From contig CAZPJD010000113.1 of the NCBI GenBank assembly GCA_964586775.1, forward strand, positions 1 to 37,096: a DNA stretch of 37,096 nt, written 5' to 3'. Position numbers and translations under genes: made by a program. Below are positions 1 to 9,107 of the stretch, piece after piece. A model generated the notes under the pieces. The model saw only the letters and a program-made list of their open reading frames with translations. It was not told the DNA's origin and did no database searches. Every line of letters begins with the position of its first letter. Position 1 is the first letter of the stretch. Origin of the DNA: JADLEX01 sp964586775. GTDB taxonomy: Bacteria > Lernaellota > Lernaellaia > JACKCT01.

Positions 1-548
1 AGATCGCGCACCACGGGCGCGGCGGCGAACCCGTCCGAACGCATCCCCTTCGCGAGCACGCCGGGAATCGGTGATGCGGCAATCGAATCGAAGCCCTCGT
101 CCCGCCACGCGGCGAGCAGGAATGGAAGCGATTCCTCGGCCTCGCCGGAAAGAATCAGGTCCACCTCGGGCTGCGCGAGCGTTTCGACAGGATAGATGAA
201 CGGCTGCACACCGCCGACGAGGACTTTGGCCCGCGGCGCGCCGCACTTTGCTGCCCGCGCGGTCGCGAGCGCGTCGAGATATGTAAACGTCGTGCTTGAG
301 ATGCCGATCAGATCGGGCGCTCGCCGCTCCACCTCGCGAGAAATCTCGACGTCGGAAAGACCGAGGGCATGCGCGTCGAGAAGGGACGTTTGCCAGCCAC
401 CGACGGTTCTGGCCGACGCGGCGGGATAGAGGATGCTGATCGGCGGATTCACCCCGCGCAGCTCCTCGATGGAACTGGGCAGATTTGAACGCAGAACACG
501 GCGTTCCGGCGGGTTGATGAACAGGATGTGAAGCCGCGTGACGCTCAT
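1..548 (-). CDS. B12-binding domain of a radical SAM protein (3' part outside window)
   Basis: The visible 182 codons read MSVTRLHILFINPPERR and continue as a Rossmann-like cobalamin-binding domain typical of BchE-type radical SAM enzymes: an N-terminal hydrophobic strand followed by NPP, then SLLDAHALG, PDLIGISSTTF, and the VLVGGVQPF and LILSGEAEES turns. The CxxxCxxC cluster motif would lie beyond the window edge and is not seen, so the radical SAM assignment rests on the domain family and on the neighbours. The ATG at 548 lies 7 bases after the stop of the upstream gene on the same strand, so they are probably cotranscribed. Compared with neighbouring homologues, the second-strand VGGVQPF replaces the usual GGxHP. 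The substrate is unknown. The gene is incomplete because the window ends, not because of a mutation. Confidence 0.72.
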   Translation of the reverse strand, partial: MSVTRLHILFINPPERRVLRSNLPSSIEELRGVNPPISILYPAASARTVGGWQTSLLDAHALGLSDVEISREVERRAPDLIGISSTTFTYLDALATARAAKCGAPRAKVLVGGVQPFIYPVETLAQPEVDLILSGEAEESLPFLLAAWRDEGFDSIAASPIPGVLAKGMRSDGFAAAPVVRD

Positions 549-555
549 GGGATAA

Positions 556-2031
556 CTAACCGATCGACGAGGGCTCGGTTGCGTGGCCGAACACCAACGC
601 GCCGCCGCGAGGTCCCGTTTTCGCCGATTTCCGGGCCATCGCGAGAAGGACAACGAAGCCCTGCCAAACCGTTTGCGCCTCGCGCCGAGGATGCCGGATC
701 AAACGTCGCAAACGACGCAGAATCGTCGCGGGTCGGAAATAGAATGACAGATTTGCACGGCGGATGAGCGCGCGCATTTCGGCCTCGGTGTACTTCGCCT
801 CGAAGAGCAGCTTCTCGGTATCGATCGAATAATCCTCCCACGAGGAATGCAGGATGCGGCCGGCGCGATCGAGCTCGTCAAAAAGCGGGCTGCCCGGCAG
901 CGGTTTGAAAACGTTGAACGACACGAGATCGGGGCCAAGACGGATGGCGTCGCGAACCGTCTTTCGGCAGTCATCCACCGTCTGCCACGGAAATCCGAGA
1001 ATGAAGTTGACCTTGGCTTCGATCCCATGCCGCCGCGTCATGCGTACGGCCGTTCGAGCCTCGTCGTAACGGATATTCTTCTTCAGGTTCTTCAGCTCGG
1101 CGTCGTCCGTCGATTCCACGCCGTAGGTGATGTGATAGCATCCCGCCCGCGCCATGAGGCGCAGCATGTCGTCGTCAACGCGGTCAACGCGGCTGAAACA
1201 GTTCCATGTGATGTCGACGCCGCGCGCGAGAATCGCCTCGCACAGGGCTGCGATCTTCTTCGGGGCGACGGTCGGGCCCTCGTCTTCAAGCCGAAAATCG
1301 CGGATTCCGAAACGTCGGTCGCACTCCTCGACCTCGGCCAAAAAGTTTTCGGGACTGCGAAAACGCACCCGATCCAAAAAGACCGACTTGGAGCAGTACG
1401 TGCATTTATAGGGGCAACCGCGCGAATACAGGATACCCGTGGACGGGAGGCGGTAGTAGTTGCCCGGATCGGGAACGTACGACGCGACAGGGACGAGCGT
1501 GCGATCGGGAAACGGCAAATCGTCGAGCCGCGACTCGGCATTGCGCGTGGGCCCGAGTCGGATCTGCCCATCGACGCGCCGCGCGAGCCCGTCGATTTCG
1601 TGGATTTCGCCGCCCTCGCGCAGCGCGCAGGCGAGCTCGACGATGGTCGCTTCGCCCTCTCCGACCGCCACGTAGTCGAACGACGACTCTTCCCGCAGAG
1701 TGCGTTCCGGCAGCGCCGAGGCATGGAAGCCGCCGAGGATCGTCACCGCCGCCGGCATGGCGCTCTTGGCCGCCGCCGCCAAGCGAGAGGCAAATCCCAT
1801 GTTGTGCGTGTAAGCCGTCAACCCGATCAGGTCGGGTCGAAACTTGGCGACATCTCGGACGAACTCGGCCTCGGATTGATTCCGAAACGCCAAGTCGATG
1901 ATGCGCACCACCGGGAATCCCGCGTGCTTCAGGGACGACGCGAGGTACGCCAGCGACAGCGGGATTTCCTGCCCGCCGAGCGCCAGCAGGCCCTGCGTCG
2001 TGTTGGGTGGTTGGATGAGCAGGATTTTCAT
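556..2031 (-). CDS. B12-binding-domain radical SAM protein
   Basis: A 491-residue protein. Residues 1-150 form a cobalamin-binding-like domain (MKILLIQPPN, RPDLIGLTAYT, VTILGGFHAS, VAVGEGEAT). Residues about 195-400 form the radical SAM barrel, with the [4Fe-4S] motif C206-PYK-C210-TY-C213. The C-terminus has the FYFRP signature (SFYFRPATILRRLRR) also seen in the paralogues here as FYLRP. The start was set at ATG 2031, since it gives the conserved MKILLIQPP opening; the longer reading from 2103 adds 24 non-conserved residues. Such proteins use S-adenosylmethionine and often cobalamin for methylation or ring chemistry on lipids or natural products; this substrate is unknown. It lies 256 bases after the DUF2079-like gene and 7 bases before the next radical SAM gene. 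Confidence 0.88.
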   Translation of the reverse strand: MKILLIQPPNTTQGLLALGGQEIPLSLAYLASSLKHAGFPVVRIIDLAFRNQSEAEFVRDVAKFRPDLIGLTAYTHNMGFASRLAAAAKSAMPAAVTILGGFHASALPERTLREESSFDYVAVGEGEATIVELACALREGGEIHEIDGLARRVDGQIRLGPTRNAESRLDDLPFPDRTLVPVASYVPDPGNYYRLPSTGILYSRGCPYKCTYCSKSVFLDRVRFRSPENFLAEVEECDRRFGIRDFRLEDEGPTVAPKKIAALCEAILARGVDITWNCFSRVDRVDDDMLRLMARAGCYHITYGVESTDDAELKNLKKNIRYDEARTAVRMTRRHGIEAKVNFILGFPWQTVDDCRKTVRDAIRLGPDLVSFNVFKPLPGSPLFDELDRAGRILHSSWEDYSIDTEKLLFEAKYTEAEMRALIRRANLSFYFRPATILRRLRRLIRHPRREAQTVWQGFVVLLAMARKSAKTGPRGGALVFGHATEPSSIG

Positions 2032-2115
2032 GCGCGGATCATCGTCACAACGCCCACCCCTGACCGCGGGGTCCGCGTCGCGGACAAATCTGCCTCCGTT
2101 CAATCTGCGAAAAAC

Positions 2116-2143
2116 ATCTTATCGCCTGCCGGCGAAACGACAA
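2116..2143 (-). promoter_or_regulatory. possible sigma70-type promoter for the 2031 gene
   Basis: On the minus strand, TTGTCG (2138-2143) is followed after 16 bases by TAAGAT (2116-2121), four of six matches in each hexamer. It lies in the 256-base gap 2032-2287, about 80 bases upstream of ATG 2031. The leader also contains a GC-rich inverted repeat around 2056-2080. This is a pattern match only. The gene could equally be read through from 2288-3871. Confidence 0.3.
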
Positions 2144-2287
2144 CGGGGGAAAGCCCACCAACTGCTCGCCATCCGTGCGACCCCATCGGAAGGCGCCCTG
2201 TGACGACGGATGTTCCTTCAAACCGACCTCGGGGCGCGTTCTGGATTTTCGATGGGCGGTTCCGAGGCGATCCATCCTGAAGCCGGT

Positions 2288-3871
2288 TCAGAAAGGGATT
2301 GACGCACGATGACGCCGGATGAACTCGAGGACCTCGTCGCTGCGGGAATCCCGCGATCCGCGCTCCAGAACGATCACCCCGTCCTCGAATCGAGACACTT
2401 GAAATTCCTCACGAAGCAATGTCGCCTCGATCCCCTCCAGCAACCGGGCCTTCGGAATATTCGCCGACAACGCGAATAGATCGAACACGGCGTAGTCTGC
2501 GCGCGCATCGATATCCTCGGGTTTGTAATACTCCCGGGTTCTCGGCAAATGCCAAGCTCTCTCCGAAATGCTGAATTGGAGGACGCCGAAACGATCGACG
2601 GGAAGCTTCGCGATAACATCCCGCAAGACGGCGGCATGGGGTGTGTCCGCATAATCGGAGAACGCAAACTCCGGGGTGAGCGGCATCGCACCCATCGGTC
2701 CGCCCGCGAAAGCAACGTGGATCGCTATGAAATACGCGAATAACGCGATCGACATGGCTCGGATGCGACAACCGGGCAGCGTTTCATCCTCGGCGGCAGC
2801 ACGGAATCTCGCCAGGCTTTTGACTCCCATGATCGCCGCGACGAACAGCACCGGCAGCACGATCACGAAATGGGTATGCATCTGATGAACGAGGATGTTG
2901 TCTGGCGAGAGCAGATTGCGGACGATCTCCATCGAAGCCAGGTTTTGGGTCGTCAGGATCATGTACCCGAAACTCGGCAGCGCGGGCAGCAGCCACAGCG
3001 GGGCGAGTACCGCGATAAACGGGACATGCGCGAGCAGACGAAGGTGGTCGTAAGAGCCGGGATGAATGACGATACTCGCGATCGCCGCCGTAATGGATCC
3101 GGCGGATTCCGACCCGAACAAATGGAGTTGATCCGCATTCGCGCCGCCGCCGAGGACGAGGCGCATGATGCCGAGCGCCACGATCAACAGAGCCAAGGTC
3201 AGAGCCGACCTCACTATCAAACGCCGCCCCTCATCACGCCGCTTTGCAACCCAATAAACGACGCCCAACATCACGAACGCCGGAATTGCGTCGATTCGGC
3301 AGATCCCGCCGATCGTCGCCGCCGCGAGCGCAGTTTGCGGACGTTTACGATCGAAGCACCAGATCGTCGCGAGCAGCGCCGCCCCGCACCAGATCTCGAC
3401 GCGCTGGAAGCCGATCGCCATCATGTCGATCGCAGGATTGAGCGCGAAACCCAGCGCGAAAACAGCGCCCGCCATCGCGCTGCGAAGATGCCGCTTTCCA
3501 ATCGCATAAATGAGCGGAATGCAAACCGCGAATCCCGCCACGTGGAAAAACACGATGACGCCCGGCGACCTGAGTGCCGCGTAGATCGGGCCGACGATCA
3601 GGTGATAACCCGAGTAGACGAGTCCGTAATAGAAAAACTTGTTTTCGATCGGAACGCCCTGAATGAACTGCTCATAGTAGCGCGCGGTTTTCGCGAAATC
3701 GAGAAAAAACGGGTCGTGGTTGATCCATTTCGCCCGGCAGATCCAAAGAGCGGCGACCGCGAAGGCGAGCGTTAGCACTCCCACGAAAACATCGGTGGCG
3801 CGGTCCAGCCCGCTTTGCCGATCGCGCGCAGCCGCTGGATCCTGCGTGATGGACTCGTCCAATGCCGACAC
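2288..3871 (-). CDS. polytopic membrane protein, DUF2079-like
   Basis: A 527-residue protein with about ten hydrophobic segments between residues 30 and 390 (for example VFVGVLTLAFAVAALWI and VIVFFHVAGFAVCIPLIYAI), then a soluble C-terminal tail of about 140 residues. The first loop (HDPFFLDFAKTARYYEQFI, then GLVYSGYHLIVGPIYAAL) resembles DUF2079 and glycosyltransferase-C-type membrane proteins, where an acidic first periplasmic loop is common. No catalytic residue can be assigned with confidence. The predicted start is GTG at 3871 with no recognisable ribosome-binding site. It is in the same frame as the preceding gene, separated only by that gene's TGA and 15 sense codons. It sits inside a radical SAM gene run, so a role in making or exporting an envelope lipid or glycan is possible but inferred. 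Confidence 0.65.
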   Translation of the reverse strand: MSALDESITQDPAAARDRQSGLDRATDVFVGVLTLAFAVAALWICRAKWINHDPFFLDFAKTARYYEQFIQGVPIENKFFYYGLVYSGYHLIVGPIYAALRSPGVIVFFHVAGFAVCIPLIYAIGKRHLRSAMAGAVFALGFALNPAIDMMAIGFQRVEIWCGAALLATIWCFDRKRPQTALAAATIGGICRIDAIPAFVMLGVVYWVAKRRDEGRRLIVRSALTLALLIVALGIMRLVLGGGANADQLHLFGSESAGSITAAIASIVIHPGSYDHLRLLAHVPFIAVLAPLWLLPALPSFGYMILTTQNLASMEIVRNLLSPDNILVHQMHTHFVIVLPVLFVAAIMGVKSLARFRAAAEDETLPGCRIRAMSIALFAYFIAIHVAFAGGPMGAMPLTPEFAFSDYADTPHAAVLRDVIAKLPVDRFGVLQFSISERAWHLPRTREYYKPEDIDARADYAVFDLFALSANIPKARLLEGIEATLLREEFQVSRFEDGVIVLERGSRDSRSDEVLEFIRRHRASIPF

Positions 3872-3916
3872 CGTGATGGAGATTGCGAACGCGGCGAAAA
3901 GCGAAACGATGAAGCG

Positions 3917-6493
3917 TCAGCCGGTCGGAGCCTCGCGCAGCGCCTTTCGCCGTTCCCAGCGCATCATCCAACGGCGAAGCGCATCCGTCGAGGGGAGGAA
4001 CGACGCGGCGGTCACGGGTTTTGCGGGCGGGTGAAAGTGGCAAGCTCGGCACGCGGGAATTTCATCGACCCGCCCCGTCGCGTGCAACCGGCGCAAACGC
4101 CGCATCGGCTCGCCATTCCAGACCTCGTCCAGAGTCTGCGTGCGCAGGTCGCCGACCGGCGGCGCATCGAAGTGGTGACAACAGGCATGGGCGTGACCAT
4201 CCACGCGCACGTAGAGCGGCCCGCGCCATAACACAGGGCACGGGCGTTCGTGACGGGCGGGCGTTCCGGGCTCGTGCGCGCGAACCTCGTCGGTCTTGAA
4301 ACGCACGGCGTCGGTTCCCTCCCGCCGCCAGAATCGATCGAACGCGCGCACCTGTGCCCGATTCTCCGGCAACACGACCATTTGCGCCGTGGTATGAACC
4401 GGACGGCCGCGTGAGGCGTTCTCGACCTCGAAGCCGCGAACATTTCGGACAACCGTTTCCAAATCGCCACCCGCGCGCAGTTTGCCGTAGACATCGTCGT
4501 CCGTGGCGTCGACCGAGAAGATCATGTAACGCAGCCCCGCCTCGATCAGCTCCGCGGATTTCTCGCGGGGAAGGCGCATCGCGTTCGTCGATATCTGCAC
4601 GCCGAGCCCGGCGCCGGTCGCCCTCTTGACGCGATCGACGATCGAGCGGTCCTGCATCGGCTCGCCGAGCCCGTACATCACAACGTGCTCCGCGCGATCG
4701 GCGATTTGGTCGATCACCCGCTCGAAGACCTCGTCGGTCATTTCCGCCGGTTTCGCGGTGTCGCGCTCGCGCAGGCACATGGGGCAGTCGAGCGTGCAGC
4801 GCGTGGTGGTTTCGATCGTCACCGTTCGCGGCGGCGACGCGACAAACTCCCGACCGAGCAGGTAACGCGCCGCCGTGTCGATCCTACGTCCGATCGATGC
4901 GAGGGTCGTTCTCGTCGTCGCCGCCGTCCGCTTCACGCCAAGCCGCTCCACCATCGACGACACAATCGAGTTCTGTCGGGCGTCCAGCGAATGATCCCGT
5001 CGGTTGGCGGCAAAGAGCGTTCGCAGGCGCGTCAGCGTGACTCCCGCGAGATCGCGCAGCATTCCGCCGTAAAGGCGCCGGAAGAACTGGCGCTGCATCC
5101 AGGTTCCGCGCCACATCCGGTAGAAATTCATGGGCTGCGCAAGATCGATGAGCGCGGTGAGCACGAATCCCGAGGACTGATCGCGCCCGTCGTTTTCGTA
5201 CGCCGGGAGATTACGGTCCTGATAGAAACTGTTTTTCACCTGATAGCCGCGCGACTCGAGGTCGGCGGCCGAGGGCGTGCCCTTGATGGGGATGAATCGC
5301 GTCTGCGCCGTGATGTCGGCGACGGAACGCGTGGAGAGCCACGCGCGGAACTTCTCGCGGCGCGTCTCGGCGTGTCGGACGAAAAGCCCGTAGACAAAGA
5401 CGTTGGCTGCCCGAAGCCGCTCGAAGACGGTTTTATAGTCCGAAACGCTGTATCGACCCGACGGGTCCTTGCCGTACTGGCGCAGAATGTCGTCGTCGAG
5501 CGACTCGTATCCGACGAACGCGAAACGAAGTCCCGCGCGCCCCGCGGCCTGGATGAACTCCGGTCGACGCAGCACCGTATCCACGCGGATGAAGCACCAC
5601 CATGAAAGATCGAGCCCGCGCCGCGAAATTTCATCGAAAACGACCATGTCCCGCGCGGGTTTCGCGCCGAAGTTGTCGTCGCCGATGACGAGTTGGCGTA
5701 CGCCAAGGGCGTAGACGTTCTCGATTTCGGCGAGCACGCGGTCTGCGCTCTTGAAGCGCTGCGACCGGTTCCACATTGTCGAAACCGAGCAGAACGTGCA
5801 GGGGAACGGGCAGCCGCGAGCCGTCTCGATCGTGGCCGAACGCCCGCGATTCGACACGCCGAGGTTGTAGATGTCCCAGTTCAGGATCGACCAGTCGGGC
5901 ATCGGGACGGAATCGAGGTCCGTCGCCAGCGGGGCTGCGGGGTTGTGGCGGTATTCGCCGCCGTCCCTAAACGACACGCCCGGCACGTCGCGCGGAACGA
6001 GCCCGGAGTCGATGCGATCGAGCAGCGTCGTGAACGCCTCTTCGCCCTCGCCGCGAATGACGTAATCCGCTCCGCGACGCAGCCACTCGTCGGCGTAGAG
6101 CGTCGCGTGATGCCCGCCCAGAACGATCCGGCAGCGCGGATTGAGCGCCTTGATCCGCTGGATCGTGAGTTCGGTGTTGAGCGCGAGCATCGACGAAACC
6201 ACGCCCATGGCGACCACGTCGGCCTTTGCCGCTCGAGCCAGGTACTCGGCGGGGGTCATGCGCTCGAAGAGACCGTCCAGAAACGCGGGCGCATACCTCG
6301 CCGCCGCACCCGCGAGCTGCGGGTAGGTCGCGGCCGCCACGGGAAAGATGTGACGCATGAAGTCGTTGGAGAACGGCCAACTTCGATACAGGTTGGCCGG
6401 TTTGGAGAGCAGTACGCGAAGTCGATCCGTCCGCGCTGCCTTGCGTGGCGGATTTGGCGGCAATTCGCGCGAGATGTCGATCGCGGTGGACAT
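3917..6493 (-). CDS. tandem fusion of two radical SAM enzymes (B12-type plus SPASM-type)
   Basis: An 858-residue protein with two complete radical SAM modules. Residues 25-185 are a cobalamin-binding-like domain (ADVVAMGVVSS, IVLGGHHATLY, YVIRGEGEEAF). The first barrel carries C228-PFP-C232-TF-C235. Residues about 440-545 are a linker that includes a diverged FYRMW motif where the paralogues have FYLRP. The second barrel starts near 555 with C566-TLD-C570-PM-C573. The C-terminus has a SPASM/Twitch-like auxiliary cluster region with Cys near PCPVLW, ACCHH and C815-RA-C818. Most family members have one barrel only. Its stop lies 45 bases before the DUF2079-like start, and its own start is 12 bases after the upstream radical SAM gene, so it belongs to that operon. 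The two modules may act in sequence on one substrate; this is inference. Confidence 0.88.
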   Translation of the reverse strand: MSTAIDISRELPPNPPRKAARTDRLRVLLSKPANLYRSWPFSNDFMRHIFPVAAATYPQLAGAAARYAPAFLDGLFERMTPAEYLARAAKADVVAMGVVSSMLALNTELTIQRIKALNPRCRIVLGGHHATLYADEWLRRGADYVIRGEGEEAFTTLLDRIDSGLVPRDVPGVSFRDGGEYRHNPAAPLATDLDSVPMPDWSILNWDIYNLGVSNRGRSATIETARGCPFPCTFCSVSTMWNRSQRFKSADRVLAEIENVYALGVRQLVIGDDNFGAKPARDMVVFDEISRRGLDLSWWCFIRVDTVLRRPEFIQAAGRAGLRFAFVGYESLDDDILRQYGKDPSGRYSVSDYKTVFERLRAANVFVYGLFVRHAETRREKFRAWLSTRSVADITAQTRFIPIKGTPSAADLESRGYQVKNSFYQDRNLPAYENDGRDQSSGFVLTALIDLAQPMNFYRMWRGTWMQRQFFRRLYGGMLRDLAGVTLTRLRTLFAANRRDHSLDARQNSIVSSMVERLGVKRTAATTRTTLASIGRRIDTAARYLLGREFVASPPRTVTIETTTRCTLDCPMCLRERDTAKPAEMTDEVFERVIDQIADRAEHVVMYGLGEPMQDRSIVDRVKRATGAGLGVQISTNAMRLPREKSAELIEAGLRYMIFSVDATDDDVYGKLRAGGDLETVVRNVRGFEVENASRGRPVHTTAQMVVLPENRAQVRAFDRFWRREGTDAVRFKTDEVRAHEPGTPARHERPCPVLWRGPLYVRVDGHAHACCHHFDAPPVGDLRTQTLDEVWNGEPMRRLRRLHATGRVDEIPACRACHFHPPAKPVTAASFLPSTDALRRWMMRWERRKALREAPTG

Positions 6494-6505
6494 CGCGTCG
6501 ATGGC

Positions 6506-7930
6506 CTATCCGGCCACACTGGGTATGCCGCGTCGCCAAAACACCATGGCGCGTAGACGGCGCAGCATGTCGAGGACCTGCGTCGGACCGAGGATTGCGC
6601 GAACGAGGGAGCGAATCCGGCGCGGGCGAAGGTAGAATCCCGCATACGCCCAAAGCTGCGCCCATTTCAGCGCGCGCAGCGAGAGGTCCGAGAGCGGCAG
6701 GCTTGGCACGTCGTACTGGAACGTCTCCCAAGCGTCCGGCGAAAGGCGTCCCTGCTCTTCGAGGCGCTGCGCGATCTCGGTTCCCGGCAGCGGGGTGAAT
6801 AGAAAAAACAGCGCGTAGTCGAGGTCCGATCGTCGCGAGTACGCCTGCGTGAGCCGGACGGACTTCGCGGTCTGTGCCGGATACCCGAGGATGAAATAGC
6901 CATTGACCACGATCCCGGTGCGGCGCTTGATCTCGCGGATGCGGCGCGTTTGATCGTCGATGTAGGTGCCCTTGATCATGTCTTTGAGGACGGCTTGATC
7001 GGGCGACTCGATCGCCACGCTGACGGCGTGCAGGCCGCTGCGTTCCATGAGTACGAAATCTTCCGCATCGAGCGTGTCGAGCCGAATGCCCGTGGCAAGG
7101 CAATCCCACCGCACCGGTAAGTCGCGGCGGATGAGTTCCTCGGCGAAGTCGATCACGTGCTGCCGACGCGTCGAGAAATTCTCGTCCTGCACGCTGACCG
7201 ACCCCACGCCGTACGTCCGATGCAGGTGCTCGATCTCGTCGCCAATCAATTTCACGTTTCGATACCGCATTTTGCGGGCGGAAACGCGAAAGCCCGCGCA
7301 ATAGGAGCAGTGGTACGGACAGCCGCGCGTGGTCGTCAGCGGCATCATCGCCGCGTCGCGAATCGGCGTCCGGAACCGCAGGTATTCGCGCACGGGCAGC
7401 TTGTCCCACGGGGGCGCGTCGAGTGCATCCACATCCTGCACTACGGCGGAGGCGTTCGCGCGCACGTCGCCTTCGTGCCGATACACGAGCCCCGCCACGC
7501 TCCCCAGTTGTTCGCCGTCGCGGCCATTTTCGATCAACTCCGCCAGGAGCGGCAGACTCGTCTCGCCTTCACCGACGTAACCGAAGTCCGTTTCCGGTAC
7601 GTCACGGAAGATGTCGGCGCCGACGCTGGCCGGATGGGGGCCACCCGTTACGACGCGCACCTCGGGATCGAGCGAACGGACCTCGCGAATGAACCGACGC
7701 CACTCGCCGATCTGATGCGTATAGAGCTTGGTGCCGAGGAGCCACGCACCGCGACGGCCATAATTCTCCACCAGCTCGGCCGCGGACGTAGGACGTAGCA
7801 GCGCGTCGACATGGTGGACCTCGTGCCCGGCGGCGTCCAGGGCCTTGAAGTTATAGGCGAGACCCAAGTCGGGAGACACGGGAAAGGTCTTCGCCAGCCT
7901 CGCACCCATTCGCCAGAGGACCACACGCAT
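6506..7930 (-). CDS. B12-binding-domain radical SAM protein
   Basis: A 474-residue protein. The N-terminal domain (MRVVLWRMGARLAKTF, AWLLGTKLYTHQ, VVTGGPHPAS, FGYVGEGETS) is a cobalamin-binding-like fold. The barrel has C204-PYH-C208-SY-C211, followed by VSVQDENFS and the GYFILGYPAQT strand. Near the C-terminus is the shared GFYLRPRR motif. The start is placed at ATG 7930, preceded by an AGGGT-like site; extending to 8113 adds 61 residues without family resemblance that run into the promoter region of the divergent lipoprotein gene. It is the first gene of the minus-strand radical SAM operon and its stop is 12 bases before the fusion gene. Substrate unknown. Confidence 0.88.
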   Translation of the reverse strand: MRVVLWRMGARLAKTFPVSPDLGLAYNFKALDAAGHEVHHVDALLRPTSAAELVENYGRRGAWLLGTKLYTHQIGEWRRFIREVRSLDPEVRVVTGGPHPASVGADIFRDVPETDFGYVGEGETSLPLLAELIENGRDGEQLGSVAGLVYRHEGDVRANASAVVQDVDALDAPPWDKLPVREYLRFRTPIRDAAMMPLTTTRGCPYHCSYCAGFRVSARKMRYRNVKLIGDEIEHLHRTYGVGSVSVQDENFSTRRQHVIDFAEELIRRDLPVRWDCLATGIRLDTLDAEDFVLMERSGLHAVSVAIESPDQAVLKDMIKGTYIDDQTRRIREIKRRTGIVVNGYFILGYPAQTAKSVRLTQAYSRRSDLDYALFFLFTPLPGTEIAQRLEEQGRLSPDAWETFQYDVPSLPLSDLSLRALKWAQLWAYAGFYLRPRRIRSLVRAILGPTQVLDMLRRLRAMVFWRRGIPSVAG

Positions 7931-8151
7931 GTCCGTCAACCCTGCCTTGGATGCGCCAGCATAGCATGAAAACTGCGGATCGCCGTCACGCGGCCAACGC
8001 ATCGTCGGTTTTTCGGCCTCGTTATGCGAGGAAGCGTCAGCCATCCCACGGTCCGAAACAGCGACCGGGGGTATTAATTGGACCTCAGAGGTGCATTTCG
8101 TCGGCTCGATCACTCGACGCTCCTGGATGGAGCGGTGTCAGGAGGTCCATC

Positions 8152-9093
8152 GTGCGCGAGGGTGGATGTTTTCGGATCACTCCATCGATCTTTCTTCTTC
8201 TCCTGATCGCATCAATCGCCGGTGCGGCTTTCGGTTGCGGCGGCGATGACGACGACGCGGATGACGACACCGCGGATGACGACACGGCGGATGATGACAT
8301 GACGGATGACGACGTCGCGGACGACGACATGGTCGACGACGATACCACTGATGACGATACGAGCGACGACGACACAACCGACGACGACACGACCGACGAC
8401 GACACCGCCGACGACGATACGAGCGACGACGACACGGACGAGACGTACGTCAATTTCTTCCTGGTCGATGCGGATACCGACACTTCGATCGAGGGCGCAA
8501 CCTGCACCTTGGTGGACGCGGTCTCGGGGGAGCCGGTCGATCCTCTCGTCGATGAAACCTCCGGAACAGATGGCGTTTGCGCGTTCACGCTGGCGGGAAC
8601 CCCGGCGCAGGTGTCCGTTCGATTTGAACTCGCCGACTACCTCACGATCTATCGGTTTTACGTGGAGACGAACTCCAACGTGGAACAATTCATGGTGTCC
8701 GAGCTGCTACGGGACACGATCGCGACCGACGTCGGCGTGACCGTGGATCCGCTGGACGGCATTGTTTTTGGACTCGTCCAGTGGACATGGGACTCCGGCG
8801 CCGAGTACGTTGGTTGTTCGGATGTCACCCACGATGCCGGCGAAGGCGACCTCTTCTACACCGATGATACGGGCTACCCCTCCGTCACCCAGACGAGCAC
8901 AAGCCCGGCCTTCTCCGCGTTTCTGGTATTCAACGTCCTCGCGGGCGGACCGTACACCTTCGAGGCCGAAACGGATGGCGAGTTGACGGAGACCAGCGCA
9001 AACAAGGTTTTCGCGGAAGCCCTCACTTTCATCGCGCTCAGTTACCGAGAGGAACTCTGGCCGGACAACCCCACGCCGGGCGGATGCACCTAA
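8152..9093 (+). CDS. lipoprotein with poly-Asp repeat spacer and beta-sandwich domains
   Basis: A 313-residue predicted lipoprotein. GTG 8152 was chosen because AGGAGG (8140-8145) lies 6 bases upstream and because this start puts a signal peptide (hydrophobic residues 12-27) directly before the lipobox AFG-C29. Residues 32-96 are DDDDA followed by 12 pentapeptide units DDDxx (x mostly T, A, S). Residue 98 onward reads as two domains of the carboxypeptidase-regulatory-like or transthyretin-like kind (VDADTDTSIEGATCTLVDA; DGIVFGLVQWTWDSGAEY), with four or more Cys that could pair. The protein is likely exported and anchored, with the acidic region as a spacer or Ca2+-binding segment (inferred). 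It is transcribed away from the radical SAM operon. Function unknown. Confidence 0.82.
   Translation: MREGGCFRITPSIFLLLLIASIAGAAFGCGGDDDDADDDTADDDTADDDMTDDDVADDDMVDDDTTDDDTSDDDTTDDDTTDDDTADDDTSDDDTDETYVNFFLVDADTDTSIEGATCTLVDAVSGEPVDPLVDETSGTDGVCAFTLAGTPAQVSVRFELADYLTIYRFYVETNSNVEQFMVSELLRDTIATDVGVTVDPLDGIVFGLVQWTWDSGAEYVGCSDVTHDAGEGDLFYTDDTGYPSVTQTSTSPAFSAFLVFNVLAGGPYTFEAETDGELTETSANKVFAEALTFIALSYREELWPDNPTPGGCT
8245..8439 (+). repeat. 15-bp tandem repeat encoding DDDxx
   Basis: Thirteen near-identical 15-base units (gaygaygac plus two variable codons) encode DDDDA then DDDTA, DDDTA, DDDMT, DDDVA, DDDMV, DDDTT, DDDTS, DDDTT, DDDTT, DDDTA, DDDTS, DDDTD. The frame is kept throughout. Synonymous gat/gac changes between units suggest the array is selected at protein level and is not a very recent slippage product. 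Confidence 0.9.
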
Positions 9094-9107
9094 GCGGGAA
9101 CGCCGCG

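Noticed and set aside
847..2280. 477-codon plus-strand frame over the radical SAM gene at 556-2031
   Set aside because: It opposes a gene with clear family motifs, and its translation is low-complexity and Arg/Asp-rich without a recognisable fold.
8245..8439. CRISPR-like array at the 15-bp repeats
   Set aside because: Units are directly adjacent, without spacers, and encode an in-frame Asp repeat.
8085..8588. Ser-rich antisense frame over the Asp repeat
   Set aside because: It is simply the complement of gac/gat repeats. The sense strand has a signal peptide, lipobox and ribosome-binding site.
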